From Bacteroidales bacterium UBA5287 (lineage in GTDB: Bacteria; Bacteroidota; Bacteroidia; Bacteroidales; Dysgonomonadaceae): a stretch of 64,000 nucleotides of DNA. The notes beneath the pieces were generated by a model that did not search any database, was not told where the DNA came from, and was given only the letters and a program-made list of their open reading frames with translations. Made by a program: the position numbers and the translations under genes. The DNA is taken from assembly GCA_002411345.1 (NCBI GenBank), contig DHSL01000062.1:45674-109673 (forward strand), read 5' to 3'. Of this stretch, positions 18,228-26,937 are shown one piece after another; within the stretch, counting starts at the first letter, position 1; the number at the start of each line of letters is the position of its first letter.

Positions 18228-20021
18228 ATGACTATATCTGAAAGAATCGACAATTATAAACAAATAGCTGATAATCAACGCGCATGTATTACAAAATTAA
18301 AAAAAGAATTGGCAATTATCGGGACATTACGCCTTGTTATTTTTGTAGCCGGTGCATTATGTATTTATGCTACCCGTCATAATACTCCATGGCTTCTTAT
18401 CTCAATTTTTGCGTCATCACTAGTATTTATTTGGCTTGTCAACCTTTTTAAGAAGCGTTCGAGTGAGAGAGAATCAGCAGTAACATTACTTAAGATTGCA
18501 GAAAATGAATTGAAAGCATTCAATTATGATTTCAGTGCATTCGATGGAGCATCAGAGCGAATAAATCACACACACGACTTCAGTTTTGATTTAGATATCT
18601 TTGGTGATCAGTCGATTTTTCAGATGTTAAATCGCACATCAATGACAATGGGCAAGCAAAAACTCGCCGACTTTATTGAAAACCCGTTGCACAATAAAGA
18701 TCAGATTATCAACCATCAAGAAGCAATAAAAGAGCTAACAGATATAGAAGACTATCGATTAGACTTTCGTGTAAACGGTTCTATATGCAACGACGCCTTT
18801 TCATCGGTAGAAAGTGTAAACAAAGCATTCCAACCCGTTAGCGATAAAATAAGTCCTTTGTGGAAAGCACTCTGTGTATTAGTTCCGGTTTTATACCTTG
18901 TCTATCTTATTTTATGGATTATGAACATAGCATCAGGCAGCATTTTTGTATGGCTATTCATTGGTACACTTGCCCTTTCATATCTACCCATGAAAAAGAT
19001 TAATCAGTTATCATTAGCCTTTGACAAAAAGACCCAGCGTTTGGAAGTCTATGCCCATTTATTTGAATTGATAGAAAAACAATCATTTAAAAGCCAATTA
19101 CTACAAGAAGCCAAGCAACAGATTATTAACGATGTACCATCAGCGCGAGCCATTAAAAAACTTGCAGCCTACTATCACAATCTGGATATGTCGTTAACAT
19201 TCCCGATTAACTTCATCATCAATCCATTCCTGCTAGCCAATGTTTTTTGTGCATTGAAGATTGAGAGATGGTTAGATGTTTATTCATTGAAAACAAGTGA
19301 GTGGTTTGATTCGTTGGCAAGTATGGACGCTTTTGTATCTATGAGTACATTTACTGCCGACCATCCCGATTATCATTTCCCTGAGATAACAGATGAATTC
19401 TATTTTGAAGGACACGAAATGGGACATCCGTTAATTCATAGAGAGCAATGTGTGAGAAACGATATAAACATTACTCGTAATCCATATTTCATGATTGTAA
19501 CCGGAGCCAATATGGCAGGTAAAAGCACCTATTTGAGGACTGTTGGAGTCAATCATATTTTGGCATCAATTGGCGCTCCTGTTTGTGCTGAATCCATGAA
19601 GTTTTATCCAGGTCGATTACTCACCAACCTACGAACAGCAGATTCATTAGTAAACAATGAATCGTACTTTTTTGCCGAGTTGAAACGATTGAAGATGATT
19701 ATTGACCGATTGGAATCAGGCGAACAAGGTCTATTCATTATCCTTGATGAAATTTTGAAAGGCACGAATTCAGAAGACAAGCAAAAAGGATCATTTGCCC
19801 TTATGAAGCGCTTAGTCAATTTAGGTGCGAACGGAATTATTGCCACCCATGACCTTGTGTTAGGAGATTTAGAAAATGAATACCCCGAATCAATACAGAA
19901 TTTTCACTTTGACGCGACCATTGTTCAGGATATTCTTTCGTTCAATTACAAGTTGACCAGAGGCATTGCCACTACGATGAATGCCAGTTTTCTAATGAAG
20001 AAAATGGGCATCACCGAATAA
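18228..20021 (+). CDS. MutS-related ATPase with an N-terminal membrane hairpin
   Basis: The C-terminal third is a MutS family ATPase: Walker A TGANMAGKSTYLRTVG (about residue 425), then NNESYFFAELKRLK, Walker B LFIILDEILKGTNSEDK and ATHDLVLGDL. The central part is helical like the MutS lever domain. Mismatch-recognition and connector domains are absent, and two hydrophobic hairpins (residues about 33-75 and 215-250) suggest membrane attachment. So this is not mismatch-repair MutS but the 600-residue MutS-like family common in Bacteroidota, whose role is not known to me. It is transcribed from the divergent promoter at 18130-18166. Confidence 0.87.
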   Translation: MTISERIDNYKQIADNQRACITKLKKELAIIGTLRLVIFVAGALCIYATRHNTPWLLISIFASSLVFIWLVNLFKKRSSERESAVTLLKIAENELKAFNYDFSAFDGASERINHTHDFSFDLDIFGDQSIFQMLNRTSMTMGKQKLADFIENPLHNKDQIINHQEAIKELTDIEDYRLDFRVNGSICNDAFSSVESVNKAFQPVSDKISPLWKALCVLVPVLYLVYLILWIMNIASGSIFVWLFIGTLALSYLPMKKINQLSLAFDKKTQRLEVYAHLFELIEKQSFKSQLLQEAKQQIINDVPSARAIKKLAAYYHNLDMSLTFPINFIINPFLLANVFCALKIERWLDVYSLKTSEWFDSLASMDAFVSMSTFTADHPDYHFPEITDEFYFEGHEMGHPLIHREQCVRNDINITRNPYFMIVTGANMAGKSTYLRTVGVNHILASIGAPVCAESMKFYPGRLLTNLRTADSLVNNESYFFAELKRLKMIIDRLESGEQGLFIILDEILKGTNSEDKQKGSFALMKRLVNLGANGIIATHDLVLGDLENEYPESIQNFHFDATIVQDILSFNYKLTRGIATTMNASFLMKKMGITE

Positions 20022-20069
20022 CCAATTAAAGAACTTAAGACAATTAATTAGAACTCTGAGGATAAGTAA

Positions 20070-21647
20070 TTAAAATTCAGAGTTGAAATGGAATTTGATG
20101 TTTTTGAAATCCTGCTGCGCCATCATAAGAATATATCTTGATTCAGCGAGGAATACATCCCTACCCTCTTTATCAAGCGCCATATATTGATATTTGCGCT
20201 TTTTAAAGTCGGCCAGTTCCTGAGCATTGTCACTTTCGATCCAGCACGCCTTATAAAGATTTATTGGTTCCCACCTGCACTGCGCGTTATATTCGTGTAA
20301 TAAACGATATTGAATTACTTCAAATTGCAGTTGTCCCACCGTACCAATAATCTTTCTATTGTTAAACTGGTTTGTAAAGAGCTGAGCAACCCCCTCATCC
20401 ATAAGCTGTTCGATACCCTTATGCAACTGTTTAGATTTCATAGGATCGGCATTTTCGATATATTTAAACATCTCAGGAGAGAAACTTGGTAACCCTTTGA
20501 AATGAAGATCCTCACCCGAAGTCAACGTATCACCAATTTTAAAAGTACCTCCATTGTCCGGAAGTCCCACTATATCACCAGCGAAAGCCTCGTCGAGCAC
20601 CTCTTTTTTCTGCGCCATGAAAGCAGTAGGCGAAGAAAATCGCATCTGCCTGTTAAAACGCATATGTTTATAATTCACGTTCCTTTCGAACTTTCCAGAG
20701 CAAATCTTTATGAAAGCTATACATGACCGATGGTTCGGGTCCATGTTAGCATGTATTTTAAACACAAAACCCGTAAACGCCTCTTCGTAAGGATCGACCG
20801 TACGTTCTTCAGATTTTACCGGTCGTGGAGAAGGAGCAATTTCTATAAAGCAATCCAGCAGTTCTTTTACTCCGAAGTTATTTAGTGCAGAACCGAAGAA
20901 TACAGGAGCCAGTTCGCCTGCCAGATACGAATTATTATCGAACTCAGGATAAACCCCATTAATCAATTCCACGTCATTACGTAGTTTCTCAGACAAAGAA
21001 GTCCCGATTTGTTTTTCCAATTCCGGTGAATCGATATTCAGATGAACAGACTCCGTAACCACCTGCTTACTTGGCTTATATAAGTCGAGGCTCTGTTGGT
21101 AGATATTATAAACACCTTTGAATCGTTCACCCATATCGATTGGCCAACTGAGCGGTCTCACCGATATTTTCAGTTCCTCTTCCAGTTCATCCATTATATC
21201 GAAAGGATCTTTACCCTCACGGTCCATCTTATTGACAAAAATCATGACAGGTGTTTTTCTCATGCGGCACACCTCCATAAGTTTGCGAGTTTGTGTTTCC
21301 ACTCCCTTTGCCACATCCACCACCACAATAACGCTATCAACCGCAGTCAACGTCCGATACGTATCCTCGGCAAAGTCCTGGTGACCTGGAGTATCCAATA
21401 TATTGATTTTATGGTCATTATATTCGAATCCCATTACCGATGTAGCCACCGATATTCCACGTTGTTTCTCGATTTCCATCCAGTCGGATGTAGCCGTTTT
21501 CTTTATCTTATTTGATTTGACCGCCCCTGCCACATGAATTGCCCCACCAAAAAGCAATAATTTTTCAGTGAGTGTAGTTTTTCCCGCATCCGGGTGACTA
21601 ATTATTGCAAAAGTCCGTCGTCGTTTTATTTCTTCTTTTAATGTCAT
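20070..21647 (-). CDS. prfC: Peptide chain release factor 3
   Basis: GTPase that removes RF1 or RF2 from the ribosome after peptide release. G motifs: SHPDAGKTTLTEKLL (G1), DTPGHQDFAEDTYR (G3) and VNKMDREGKDPFD (G4). The RF3-specific C-terminal domain with GTVGQLQFEVIQYRL is present. Its 525 residues match the E. coli protein (529). It starts 42 bases after the stop of the DUF4924 gene and is probably expressed from that gene's promoter. Confidence 0.97.
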   Translation of the reverse strand: MTLKEEIKRRRTFAIISHPDAGKTTLTEKLLLFGGAIHVAGAVKSNKIKKTATSDWMEIEKQRGISVATSVMGFEYNDHKINILDTPGHQDFAEDTYRTLTAVDSVIVVVDVAKGVETQTRKLMEVCRMRKTPVMIFVNKMDREGKDPFDIMDELEEELKISVRPLSWPIDMGERFKGVYNIYQQSLDLYKPSKQVVTESVHLNIDSPELEKQIGTSLSEKLRNDVELINGVYPEFDNNSYLAGELAPVFFGSALNNFGVKELLDCFIEIAPSPRPVKSEERTVDPYEEAFTGFVFKIHANMDPNHRSCIAFIKICSGKFERNVNYKHMRFNRQMRFSSPTAFMAQKKEVLDEAFAGDIVGLPDNGGTFKIGDTLTSGEDLHFKGLPSFSPEMFKYIENADPMKSKQLHKGIEQLMDEGVAQLFTNQFNNRKIIGTVGQLQFEVIQYRLLHEYNAQCRWEPINLYKACWIESDNAQELADFKKRKYQYMALDKEGRDVFLAESRYILMMAQQDFKNIKFHFNSEF

Positions 21648-21689
21648 AATCTAATGTAATGAGTTACGGTTTTTGAGATACACATCTCA

Positions 21690-22229
21690 TTAAAATTCAT
21701 CCTCTTGTTCCGTATCCATTGTTTTATATTTCTCCGATAATTGTTTTAACAGAGCGCTAATTTGTTTCACCGCCGTTTGAGTAGCCGGTGAAATCTCCTT
21801 CTTTTGCAGTTTCAGCAACAGATAACCATAGATAGCAACAAAACAGACCTCAATTTCAGGAGTATCCTTATTGATGGATTTTGAGCGAAGTTCAACTATA
21901 TAAGGCAGCGTACTATAATACGTACCAATATAATTTGATTCTTTAGGATCTTTTAGTAACCGCAAGTGTAAATCCGTCAGTTCTATGATCACATTCTTAT
22001 TTATTTGCAGATGTCCCTCCTTTTGAACCCCTTCCAGTTTCATCATTTGGATGAGATTATCATATCTCTGGTACAATTCCTGTTTTTGTTCATCATTCAA
22101 GTTACTCGGATCAATCAATTGCTTTTTGAGTCTTTCCAAATCAAGTTCGAACACACGTAACATATCCTCCACTTGCCACATATATAGCAAATATTCCGAT
22201 ATATTATCTTGCTTGTTAGGTAATGTCAT
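21690..22229 (-). CDS. DUF4924 family protein
   Basis: A soluble, all-helical protein of 179 residues. MTLPNKQDNISEYLLYMWQVEDMLR is the usual opening of the Bacteroidota family DUF4924 (quoted here in part: NISEYLLYMWQVEDMLR). The frame stays open to an ATG at 22277, but that codon lies inside the TACTTTTG promoter box (22274-22281), so I start at 22229. No function is known for the family. It lies upstream of prfC in the same direction and diverges from the metallo-beta-lactamase gene. Confidence 0.85.
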   Translation of the reverse strand: MTLPNKQDNISEYLLYMWQVEDMLRVFELDLERLKKQLIDPSNLNDEQKQELYQRYDNLIQMMKLEGVQKEGHLQINKNVIIELTDLHLRLLKDPKESNYIGTYYSTLPYIVELRSKSINKDTPEIEVCFVAIYGYLLLKLQKKEISPATQTAVKQISALLKQLSEKYKTMDTEQEDEF

Positions 22230-22273
22230 GTCTAATACGTTACTTATTCTGAATCTTTTTTCTAATTTTGTCT

Positions 22274-22281
22274 GCAAAAGT
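22274..22281 (-). promoter_or_regulatory. Promoter -7 box of the DUF4924-prfC unit
   Basis: The minus strand reads TACTTTTG, an exact TAnnTTTG box. Its position excludes the longer start of DUF4924 and leaves a leader of about 38 bases to the start at 22229. Confidence 0.6.
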
Positions 22282-22290
22282 ACAATTATT

Positions 22291-23079
22291 ATGCTAAAAT
22301 TCCATCTTATAGAATCGGGATATTTTCTTGGGGACGGTGGAGTGATGTTTGGACCCGTTCCAAAACGATATTGGTCGAAGCATTATCCATGCGATGAAAA
22401 CAACATGTGTGAAATGTCGTTACGATGCCTATTGCTTGAGACCGAAGACAGAAAAATATTGGTAGACACAGGCGTTGGCGATAAACATTTCTCGAAAATA
22501 AAATTTTACAAGCCCCACGACATCAAGAATATTCCAAATGAAATTCGTAAATTAGGCATTACCCCAGAAGAAATCACCGATATTGTACTCACACATTTAC
22601 ACTTTGATCATTGCGGAGCATGCACAATAATAAATGACCAACAAGAGATAGTACCCACATTTCCGAACGCAACCTATTGGGTGAGCAGAGCACAGTGGGG
22701 AAACTATAGTTTTCCGCCATTATTTGAAAAAGGCTCCTATTTTTCCGATAATATTGAACCCGTTTACGAAGCAGAACAGATAAAGTTTGTAAATGAGGAC
22801 ATGCAACTCACCAAAAATATTCGATTAGAACTATATAATGGTCACACCCCCGGACAGATAGCTGTATTTTTTGAAACCAGCGAAGAATCCTATGTATTTC
22901 CCTCAGATGTTGTTCCCACATCGTTGCATCGTCGTTTGGATTGGTTGTCAGCATATGATAACAACCTTGCTTTAGCAATGGAAGAAAAGCAACGATTCAT
23001 GAATAAGGTCAAAAAAGACAACCGCACACTCATATTTTATCACGACGCATATACAAAAATGACCAAAGCAAGTCATTGA
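22291..23079 (+). CDS. Metallo-beta-lactamase-fold hydrolase
   Basis: A 262-residue MBL-fold protein with the metal motif THLHFDHCGA (HxHxDH) near residue 112, a later His in YNGHTPGQ and Asp in FPSDVVP, and a final HDAY. The fold fits the quorum-lactonase, glyoxalase II and general hydrolase branch; the substrate cannot be told. There is no signal peptide. The frame is open upstream to 22051, but that part overlaps DUF4924 on the other strand; ATG 22291 (MLKFHLIESGYF) is where family similarity starts. A terminator hairpin and an 11-bp repeat array follow. Confidence 0.88.
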   Translation: MLKFHLIESGYFLGDGGVMFGPVPKRYWSKHYPCDENNMCEMSLRCLLLETEDRKILVDTGVGDKHFSKIKFYKPHDIKNIPNEIRKLGITPEEITDIVLTHLHFDHCGACTIINDQQEIVPTFPNATYWVSRAQWGNYSFPPLFEKGSYFSDNIEPVYEAEQIKFVNEDMQLTKNIRLELYNGHTPGQIAVFFETSEESYVFPSDVVPTSLHRRLDWLSAYDNNLALAMEEKQRFMNKVKKDNRTLIFYHDAYTKMTKASH

Positions 23080-23170
23080 ATGATATTTGATATTTGGGAT
23101 ATTGTTTACGCAGTTATAAGATTTGCCTATGGATTTGTAGTGAGTGCATGGTAAGTTCAAGTTGAGAAGA

Positions 23171-23227
23171 ACATGCAAGGAAGGTGCAAGGAGCATGCAA
23201 TGTACATGCATGGAGCGTGCAAGGAAG
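23171..23227. repeat. Tandem 11-bp direct repeats (consensus CATGCAAGGAA)
   Basis: Five consecutive units, each with TGC at the same place (23174, 23185, 23196, 23207, 23218): exact 11-base spacing. Units vary (CATGCAAGGAA, GGTGCAAGGAG, CATGCAATGTA, CATGCATGGAG, CGTGCAAGGAA). The array lies between two convergent genes. Confidence 0.88.
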
Positions 23228-23245
23228 AAAAGTCTATAAAAAAAG

Positions 23246-23274
23246 CAAGAGTGTCAAAATTTCTGACACCCTTG
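23246..23274. terminator. Terminator hairpin between convergent MBL and Arc genes
   Basis: CAAGAGTGTCA, a 7-base loop, TGACACCCTTG: 11 positions with one wobble. It serves either or both of the converging transcripts. Confidence 0.55.
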
Positions 23275-23292
23275 AATAAATATTAATAACCC

Positions 23293-23454
23293 CTATTTAA
23301 CTCTCTTATATTTTTTTAGTTCCTGTTCCAACATCCATTGAATTTGTCCATTGACACTTCTGAATTCATCGACAGCCCATTTTTCAATAGCCTCCATCAT
23401 ATCCGAATCGAGTCTTAATGCAAAATTCTTGGTTGTTTTTTCTTTCTTGCCCAT
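23293..23454 (-). CDS. Arc-type ribbon-helix-helix DNA-binding protein (53 residues)
   Basis: A small gene of 53 codons. It starts MGKKEKTTKNFALRLDS and continues with a helix pair (MMEAIEKWAVDEFRSVNGQ and IQWMLEQELKKYKR). FALRLDSDMMEAIE is the beta-strand and first helix of an Arc/MetJ fold, so the protein should dimerise and bind DNA. It is likely a local repressor or nucleoid factor. The ATG at 23454 follows the SPFH gene's TAA with one base between, so the two are translationally coupled. The same pair is found together in other Bacteroidota, as far as I recall. Confidence 0.85.
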   Translation of the reverse strand: MGKKEKTTKNFALRLDSDMMEAIEKWAVDEFRSVNGQIQWMLEQELKKYKRVK

Positions 23455-23455
23455 T

Positions 23456-24394
23456 TTAATTATACAAAGTACCCGTATTTAGCACCGGTTGAGCAGATTC
23501 ATCGGCACAAAGAACCACCAATAAGTTGCTCACCATAGCAGCTTTTTTATCTGCATCCAGTTCGACAATTTTTTCCTCATCGATTTTTTCCAGTGCCATT
23601 TTCACCATTGTCACCGCCCCTTCGACGATTTTTTCACGGGCTGATATGATGGCCTCAGCCTGTTGACGACGAAGCATGACCGCTGCAATTTCAGGAGCAT
23701 AAGCCAGATAATTGATACGAGCCTCAATAATTTCGAGTCCCGACATTTCGAGACGAGCATTTAATTCATCCAATAAACGATCGTTAATTTCCACACCACC
23801 AGAGCGCAGTGTAAGTTCATCACTTGAAGCCGTGTTATTATCATACGCAAACTGTCCTGCCACCTGACGAAGCGCTGCATCACTTTGTACCGATACGAAG
23901 TTTTCGAAAGCACTCATTTGTTTTGCAACAGAGTACGCAATCTGTCCATTGGCACCGGTAGTTGCAGCCATTGTTTGCGAATCTATCTCAAACATTGCCT
24001 TATAGGTATCTTTCAGTTTCCATACCAATACCAATCCAATGAGTACAGGATTACCCACTCTATCGTTTACCTTAATTGGTTCAACATTAAGGTTTCGCGC
24101 ACGCAATGTAAGCTTTCTTCGCGTAGTAAAAGGATTTACCCACCAGAAGCCCGTATCTTTCAGGACTCCCCAATATTTGCCAAAGAAAAGCATTACCGAC
24201 ACCTCATTTGGTTCAAGTTTTATAAAGCCAGCCATCATAATAATCCACAAAACCAGGAGTATAGAACCCATAATAATGCCATTAACACCCAAAAAGAAGA
24301 ACCAAACACTAAATCCCAACAATACGAACGACAAAAAAAGCATTAAGAACCCATTCGCTTTAAAATTGTCATAATCGAATTCATTTGTTTCCAT
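23456..24394 (-). CDS. SPFH/band-7 domain membrane protein
   Basis: A 312-residue protein with two close N-terminal membrane segments (residues about 15-55) followed by an SPFH domain: KLEPNEVSVMLFFGKYWGVLKDTGFWWVNPF, of which EPNEVSVMLFFGKYWG is the recognisable core. The helical C-terminal part has RRQQAEAIISAREKIVEGA as in flotillin and stomatin relatives. Such proteins form large rings at the inner membrane and often control membrane proteases; no NfeD or protease gene lies here. Instead the gene is coupled to the small Arc-type protein. A TATATTTG box lies at 24432-24439. Confidence 0.9.
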   Translation of the reverse strand: METNEFDYDNFKANGFLMLFLSFVLLGFSVWFFFLGVNGIIMGSILLVLWIIMMAGFIKLEPNEVSVMLFFGKYWGVLKDTGFWWVNPFTTRRKLTLRARNLNVEPIKVNDRVGNPVLIGLVLVWKLKDTYKAMFEIDSQTMAATTGANGQIAYSVAKQMSAFENFVSVQSDAALRQVAGQFAYDNNTASSDELTLRSGGVEINDRLLDELNARLEMSGLEIIEARINYLAYAPEIAAVMLRRQQAEAIISAREKIVEGAVTMVKMALEKIDEEKIVELDADKKAAMVSNLLVVLCADESAQPVLNTGTLYN

Positions 24395-24431
24395 AATAAT
24401 TATACTTTATTTTAATATCATTTTAATATCA

Positions 24432-24439
24432 CAAATATA
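24432..24439 (-). promoter_or_regulatory. Promoter -7 box of the SPFH-Arc unit
   Basis: The minus strand reads TATATTTG, an exact TAnnTTTG box, 38 bases before the start. Confidence 0.55.
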
Positions 24440-24547
24440 TTACATAAAATATTATATACCAAATAATATCAGAAATAAATCCGAACATTATTTTAGGCAA
24501 ATTTTCAATTCTTTAAAAATCGTCTACTCTTTTAAATCAAAAATGGT

Positions 24548-24555
24548 TATCTTTG
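24548..24555 (+). promoter_or_regulatory. Promoter -7 box of the M3 peptidase gene
   Basis: TATCTTTG, an exact TAnnTTTG box. It lies downstream of an in-frame ATG at 24543, which rules that codon out as the start. Confidence 0.6.
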
Positions 24556-24617
24556 TCATATTAAATCAGGTGCAAATCACCATATTGAATAATCTAGCAA
24601 ATAAAAAGTATTACTCA

Positions 24618-26744
24618 ATGAGAAAAATTTTATTAATTACATTAGCGGCTATGACATTATACGCATGCAACAACAACGGTTCCGGTGTAAAAAAAGGTTC
24701 AAGAGAAGCCGGGAGCATTTTTTATAAAGAGTATGACACCCCTTTTGGCGCTCCCCCATTCGATGAGATATCAGAAGAAGATTATCGTCCCGCATTTGCC
24801 AAAGGGATAGAAGAGCAGAACAAGGAAATCGATTCAATAACCAATAATCCCGAGGCTCCCACATTTGAAAACACTATTGTAGCTTTGGATTTTTCAGGTT
24901 CCATTTTAGACAGAGTTTCCAATGTTTTCTTTGGTTTGGAAGGAGCAGAAAAGACAGATACGATTGAGAAAATATCTATCGATATCACCCCAGTTTTATC
25001 AGAACACAGCGACAATATTTATTTGAACAGCAAGCTATTCGACCGAATTAAGACCCTTCATGATGATACAACAGGTTTGAATTTGACAACAGAGCAATAC
25101 CGTTTGCTTGACAAATATTACAAGAATTTTGTCCGTTCCGGTATCATGTTAAATGATGCCGAAAAACAAAGACTAAGAGAAATCAACAAAGAACTCTCAT
25201 CCCTTACCTTGCAATATGGCAACAATGTTTTGAAAGAAACCAATAATTTCAAACTGATTATTGACAAAAAAGAAGACCTTGCCGGTCTTCCCGAAGGCGT
25301 AATTACTGCAGCAGCAGAAACAGCTAAAGCAAACGATATGGAAGGTAAATGGGTGTTTACGCTACAAAAGCCAAGTTGGATTCCATTTTTGCAGTATGCC
25401 GATAATCGCGATTTACGTGAAAAGTTATATAAAGCCATGTACACGCGTGGTGATAACGATAATGAATTCGACAACAAAGCCATTATTAACAAGATAGTAA
25501 ACCTTCGTATTGAGAAAGCCAAGTTGATGAGCTACGATACATTTGCCGATTACAGTTTAGAGAACACGATGGCAAAAACCCCAAAAGCAGTTTATGATTT
25601 ATTAAACAGTATTTGGGAATATGCATTGCCACAAGCTAAAAAAGAAGCAGTCGAGTTGCAAGCATTAATAAACAAAGAAGGCGGAAATTTCAAGCTCCAG
25701 TCGTGGGATTGGTGGTATTATACAGAAAAACTGCGAAACGAGAAATATGCGCTTAACGAATCAGCCATCAAGCCCTATTTCAAGATGGAAAATGTTCGCG
25801 AAGGTGTTTTCACAGTAGCCAACAAATTATTTGGGATAAACTTCAGGAAATTAGACAATATTCCCGTTTACAATCCAGAAGTAGAGACCTATGAAGTAAC
25901 AGACGCAGATGGTAATCATTTAGCATTGTTCTATACCGATTATTTTCCACGTTCAGGTAAAAGTGGTGGAGCATGGATGAGCAGTTTTGGAGAACAGTAC
26001 GTAAAAAATGGTAAAGAAGTAAGGCCCATTGTTTACAATGTTGGTAATTTTACACGTTCCACCGAAAACACTCCTTCTTTATTAACTTTAGACGAGGTTG
26101 AGACAATGTTTCACGAATTCGGACACGGATTACACGGAATGCTTACCGATGTCAATTACAAAGGCGTTTCCGGTACAAGTGTAGTTCGTGATTTTGTGGA
26201 GCTACCCTCACAAATTATGGAACATTGGGCATTTAACCCCGAGGTATTAAAAATGTATGCGAAACATTATGAAACCGGCGAGACCATTCCCGATTCATTA
26301 ATTCAAAAGATATCAGATGCAGCCAACTTTAATCAAGGTTTTACAACAACCGAGCTTGTAGCAGCCGCTCTTCTTGACATGGATTGGCACACTCAAACCA
26401 CGCAACAAGACTTTAATGTTCGTGATTTTGAAAAGAAGTCTATGGAAAAGATTGGATTAATAAGTGAGATTATTCCTCGTTATCGCAGTACCTATTTCAC
26501 CCATATTTTTAGTGGCGGATATTCAGCAGGATATTACAGCTATTTATGGTCCGAAGTGCTAGATGCAGATGCGTTCCAACCATTTGTAGAAAAAGGTATT
26601 TTTGATCAAACAACAGCACAATCGTTCAGAGATAACATTTTATCGAAAGGAAACTCAGACGATCCTATGGTGCTATACAAGAAATATAGAGGAGCAGAAC
26701 CAAATCCAATATATCTGTTAAAGAATAGAGGCTTTGTGAAATAA
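24618..26744 (+). CDS. M3 family metallopeptidase (dipeptidyl carboxypeptidase-like lipoprotein)
   Basis: Zinc peptidase of family M3, clan MA, closest in layout to Dcp, which removes C-terminal dipeptides. The active site is TMFHEFGHGLHGML with His499-Glu500 and His503 counted from the start used here. The third ligand region (ELPSQIMEHW) and the family's C-terminal FSGGYSAGYYSYLWSEVLDADAF are present. The start at 24618 gives a lipoprotein signal (LAAMTLYACNNN), so the enzyme is exported. Its 708 residues match secreted Bacteroidota Dcp. It has its own promoter and a clear terminator. Confidence 0.93.
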   Translation: MRKILLITLAAMTLYACNNNGSGVKKGSREAGSIFYKEYDTPFGAPPFDEISEEDYRPAFAKGIEEQNKEIDSITNNPEAPTFENTIVALDFSGSILDRVSNVFFGLEGAEKTDTIEKISIDITPVLSEHSDNIYLNSKLFDRIKTLHDDTTGLNLTTEQYRLLDKYYKNFVRSGIMLNDAEKQRLREINKELSSLTLQYGNNVLKETNNFKLIIDKKEDLAGLPEGVITAAAETAKANDMEGKWVFTLQKPSWIPFLQYADNRDLREKLYKAMYTRGDNDNEFDNKAIINKIVNLRIEKAKLMSYDTFADYSLENTMAKTPKAVYDLLNSIWEYALPQAKKEAVELQALINKEGGNFKLQSWDWWYYTEKLRNEKYALNESAIKPYFKMENVREGVFTVANKLFGINFRKLDNIPVYNPEVETYEVTDADGNHLALFYTDYFPRSGKSGGAWMSSFGEQYVKNGKEVRPIVYNVGNFTRSTENTPSLLTLDEVETMFHEFGHGLHGMLTDVNYKGVSGTSVVRDFVELPSQIMEHWAFNPEVLKMYAKHYETGETIPDSLIQKISDAANFNQGFTTTELVAAALLDMDWHTQTTQQDFNVRDFEKKSMEKIGLISEIIPRYRSTYFTHIFSGGYSAGYYSYLWSEVLDADAFQPFVEKGIFDQTTAQSFRDNILSKGNSDDPMVLYKKYRGAEPNPIYLLKNRGFVK

Positions 26745-26760
26745 ATCAATATTAATAATT

Positions 26761-26798
26761 ACAGTCGGGTTTTTATGAAATAATCCGACTGTTTTATT
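26761..26798 (+). terminator. Terminator of the M3 peptidase gene
   Basis: ACAGTCGG, a 16-base loop, CCGACTGT, then TTTTATT. The 8-bp stem is perfect and starts 16 bases after the stop. Confidence 0.75.
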
Positions 26799-26819
26799 CA
26801 TTAAAATACAAAAAAACGT

Positions 26820-26827
26820 TATATTTG
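26820..26827 (+). promoter_or_regulatory. Promoter -7 box of secDF
   Basis: TATATTTG, an exact TAnnTTTG box, 110 bases before the start codon. Confidence 0.6.
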
Positions 26828-26937
26828 CACGCTGAAAAAAGTATTTTTTAGCAATGATCTTTTTTTTTGTGAATACACATAAACTATAAAGCGAATAAAA
26901 TAATATTAAATAAAAACTAACAAAAAGTAAAATTCAA

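Noticed and set aside
18228..20021. DNA mismatch-repair gene mutS
   Set aside because: It lacks the mismatch-binding and connector domains and has membrane hairpins; only the ATPase and lever parts are shared.
22051..22290. Upstream extension of the metallo-beta-lactamase gene
   Set aside because: It lies opposite the DUF4924 gene and crosses that gene's promoter; the conserved protein starts at 22291.
24543..24617. Upstream start for the M3 peptidase
   Set aside because: The ATG precedes the promoter box and would destroy the lipoprotein signal.
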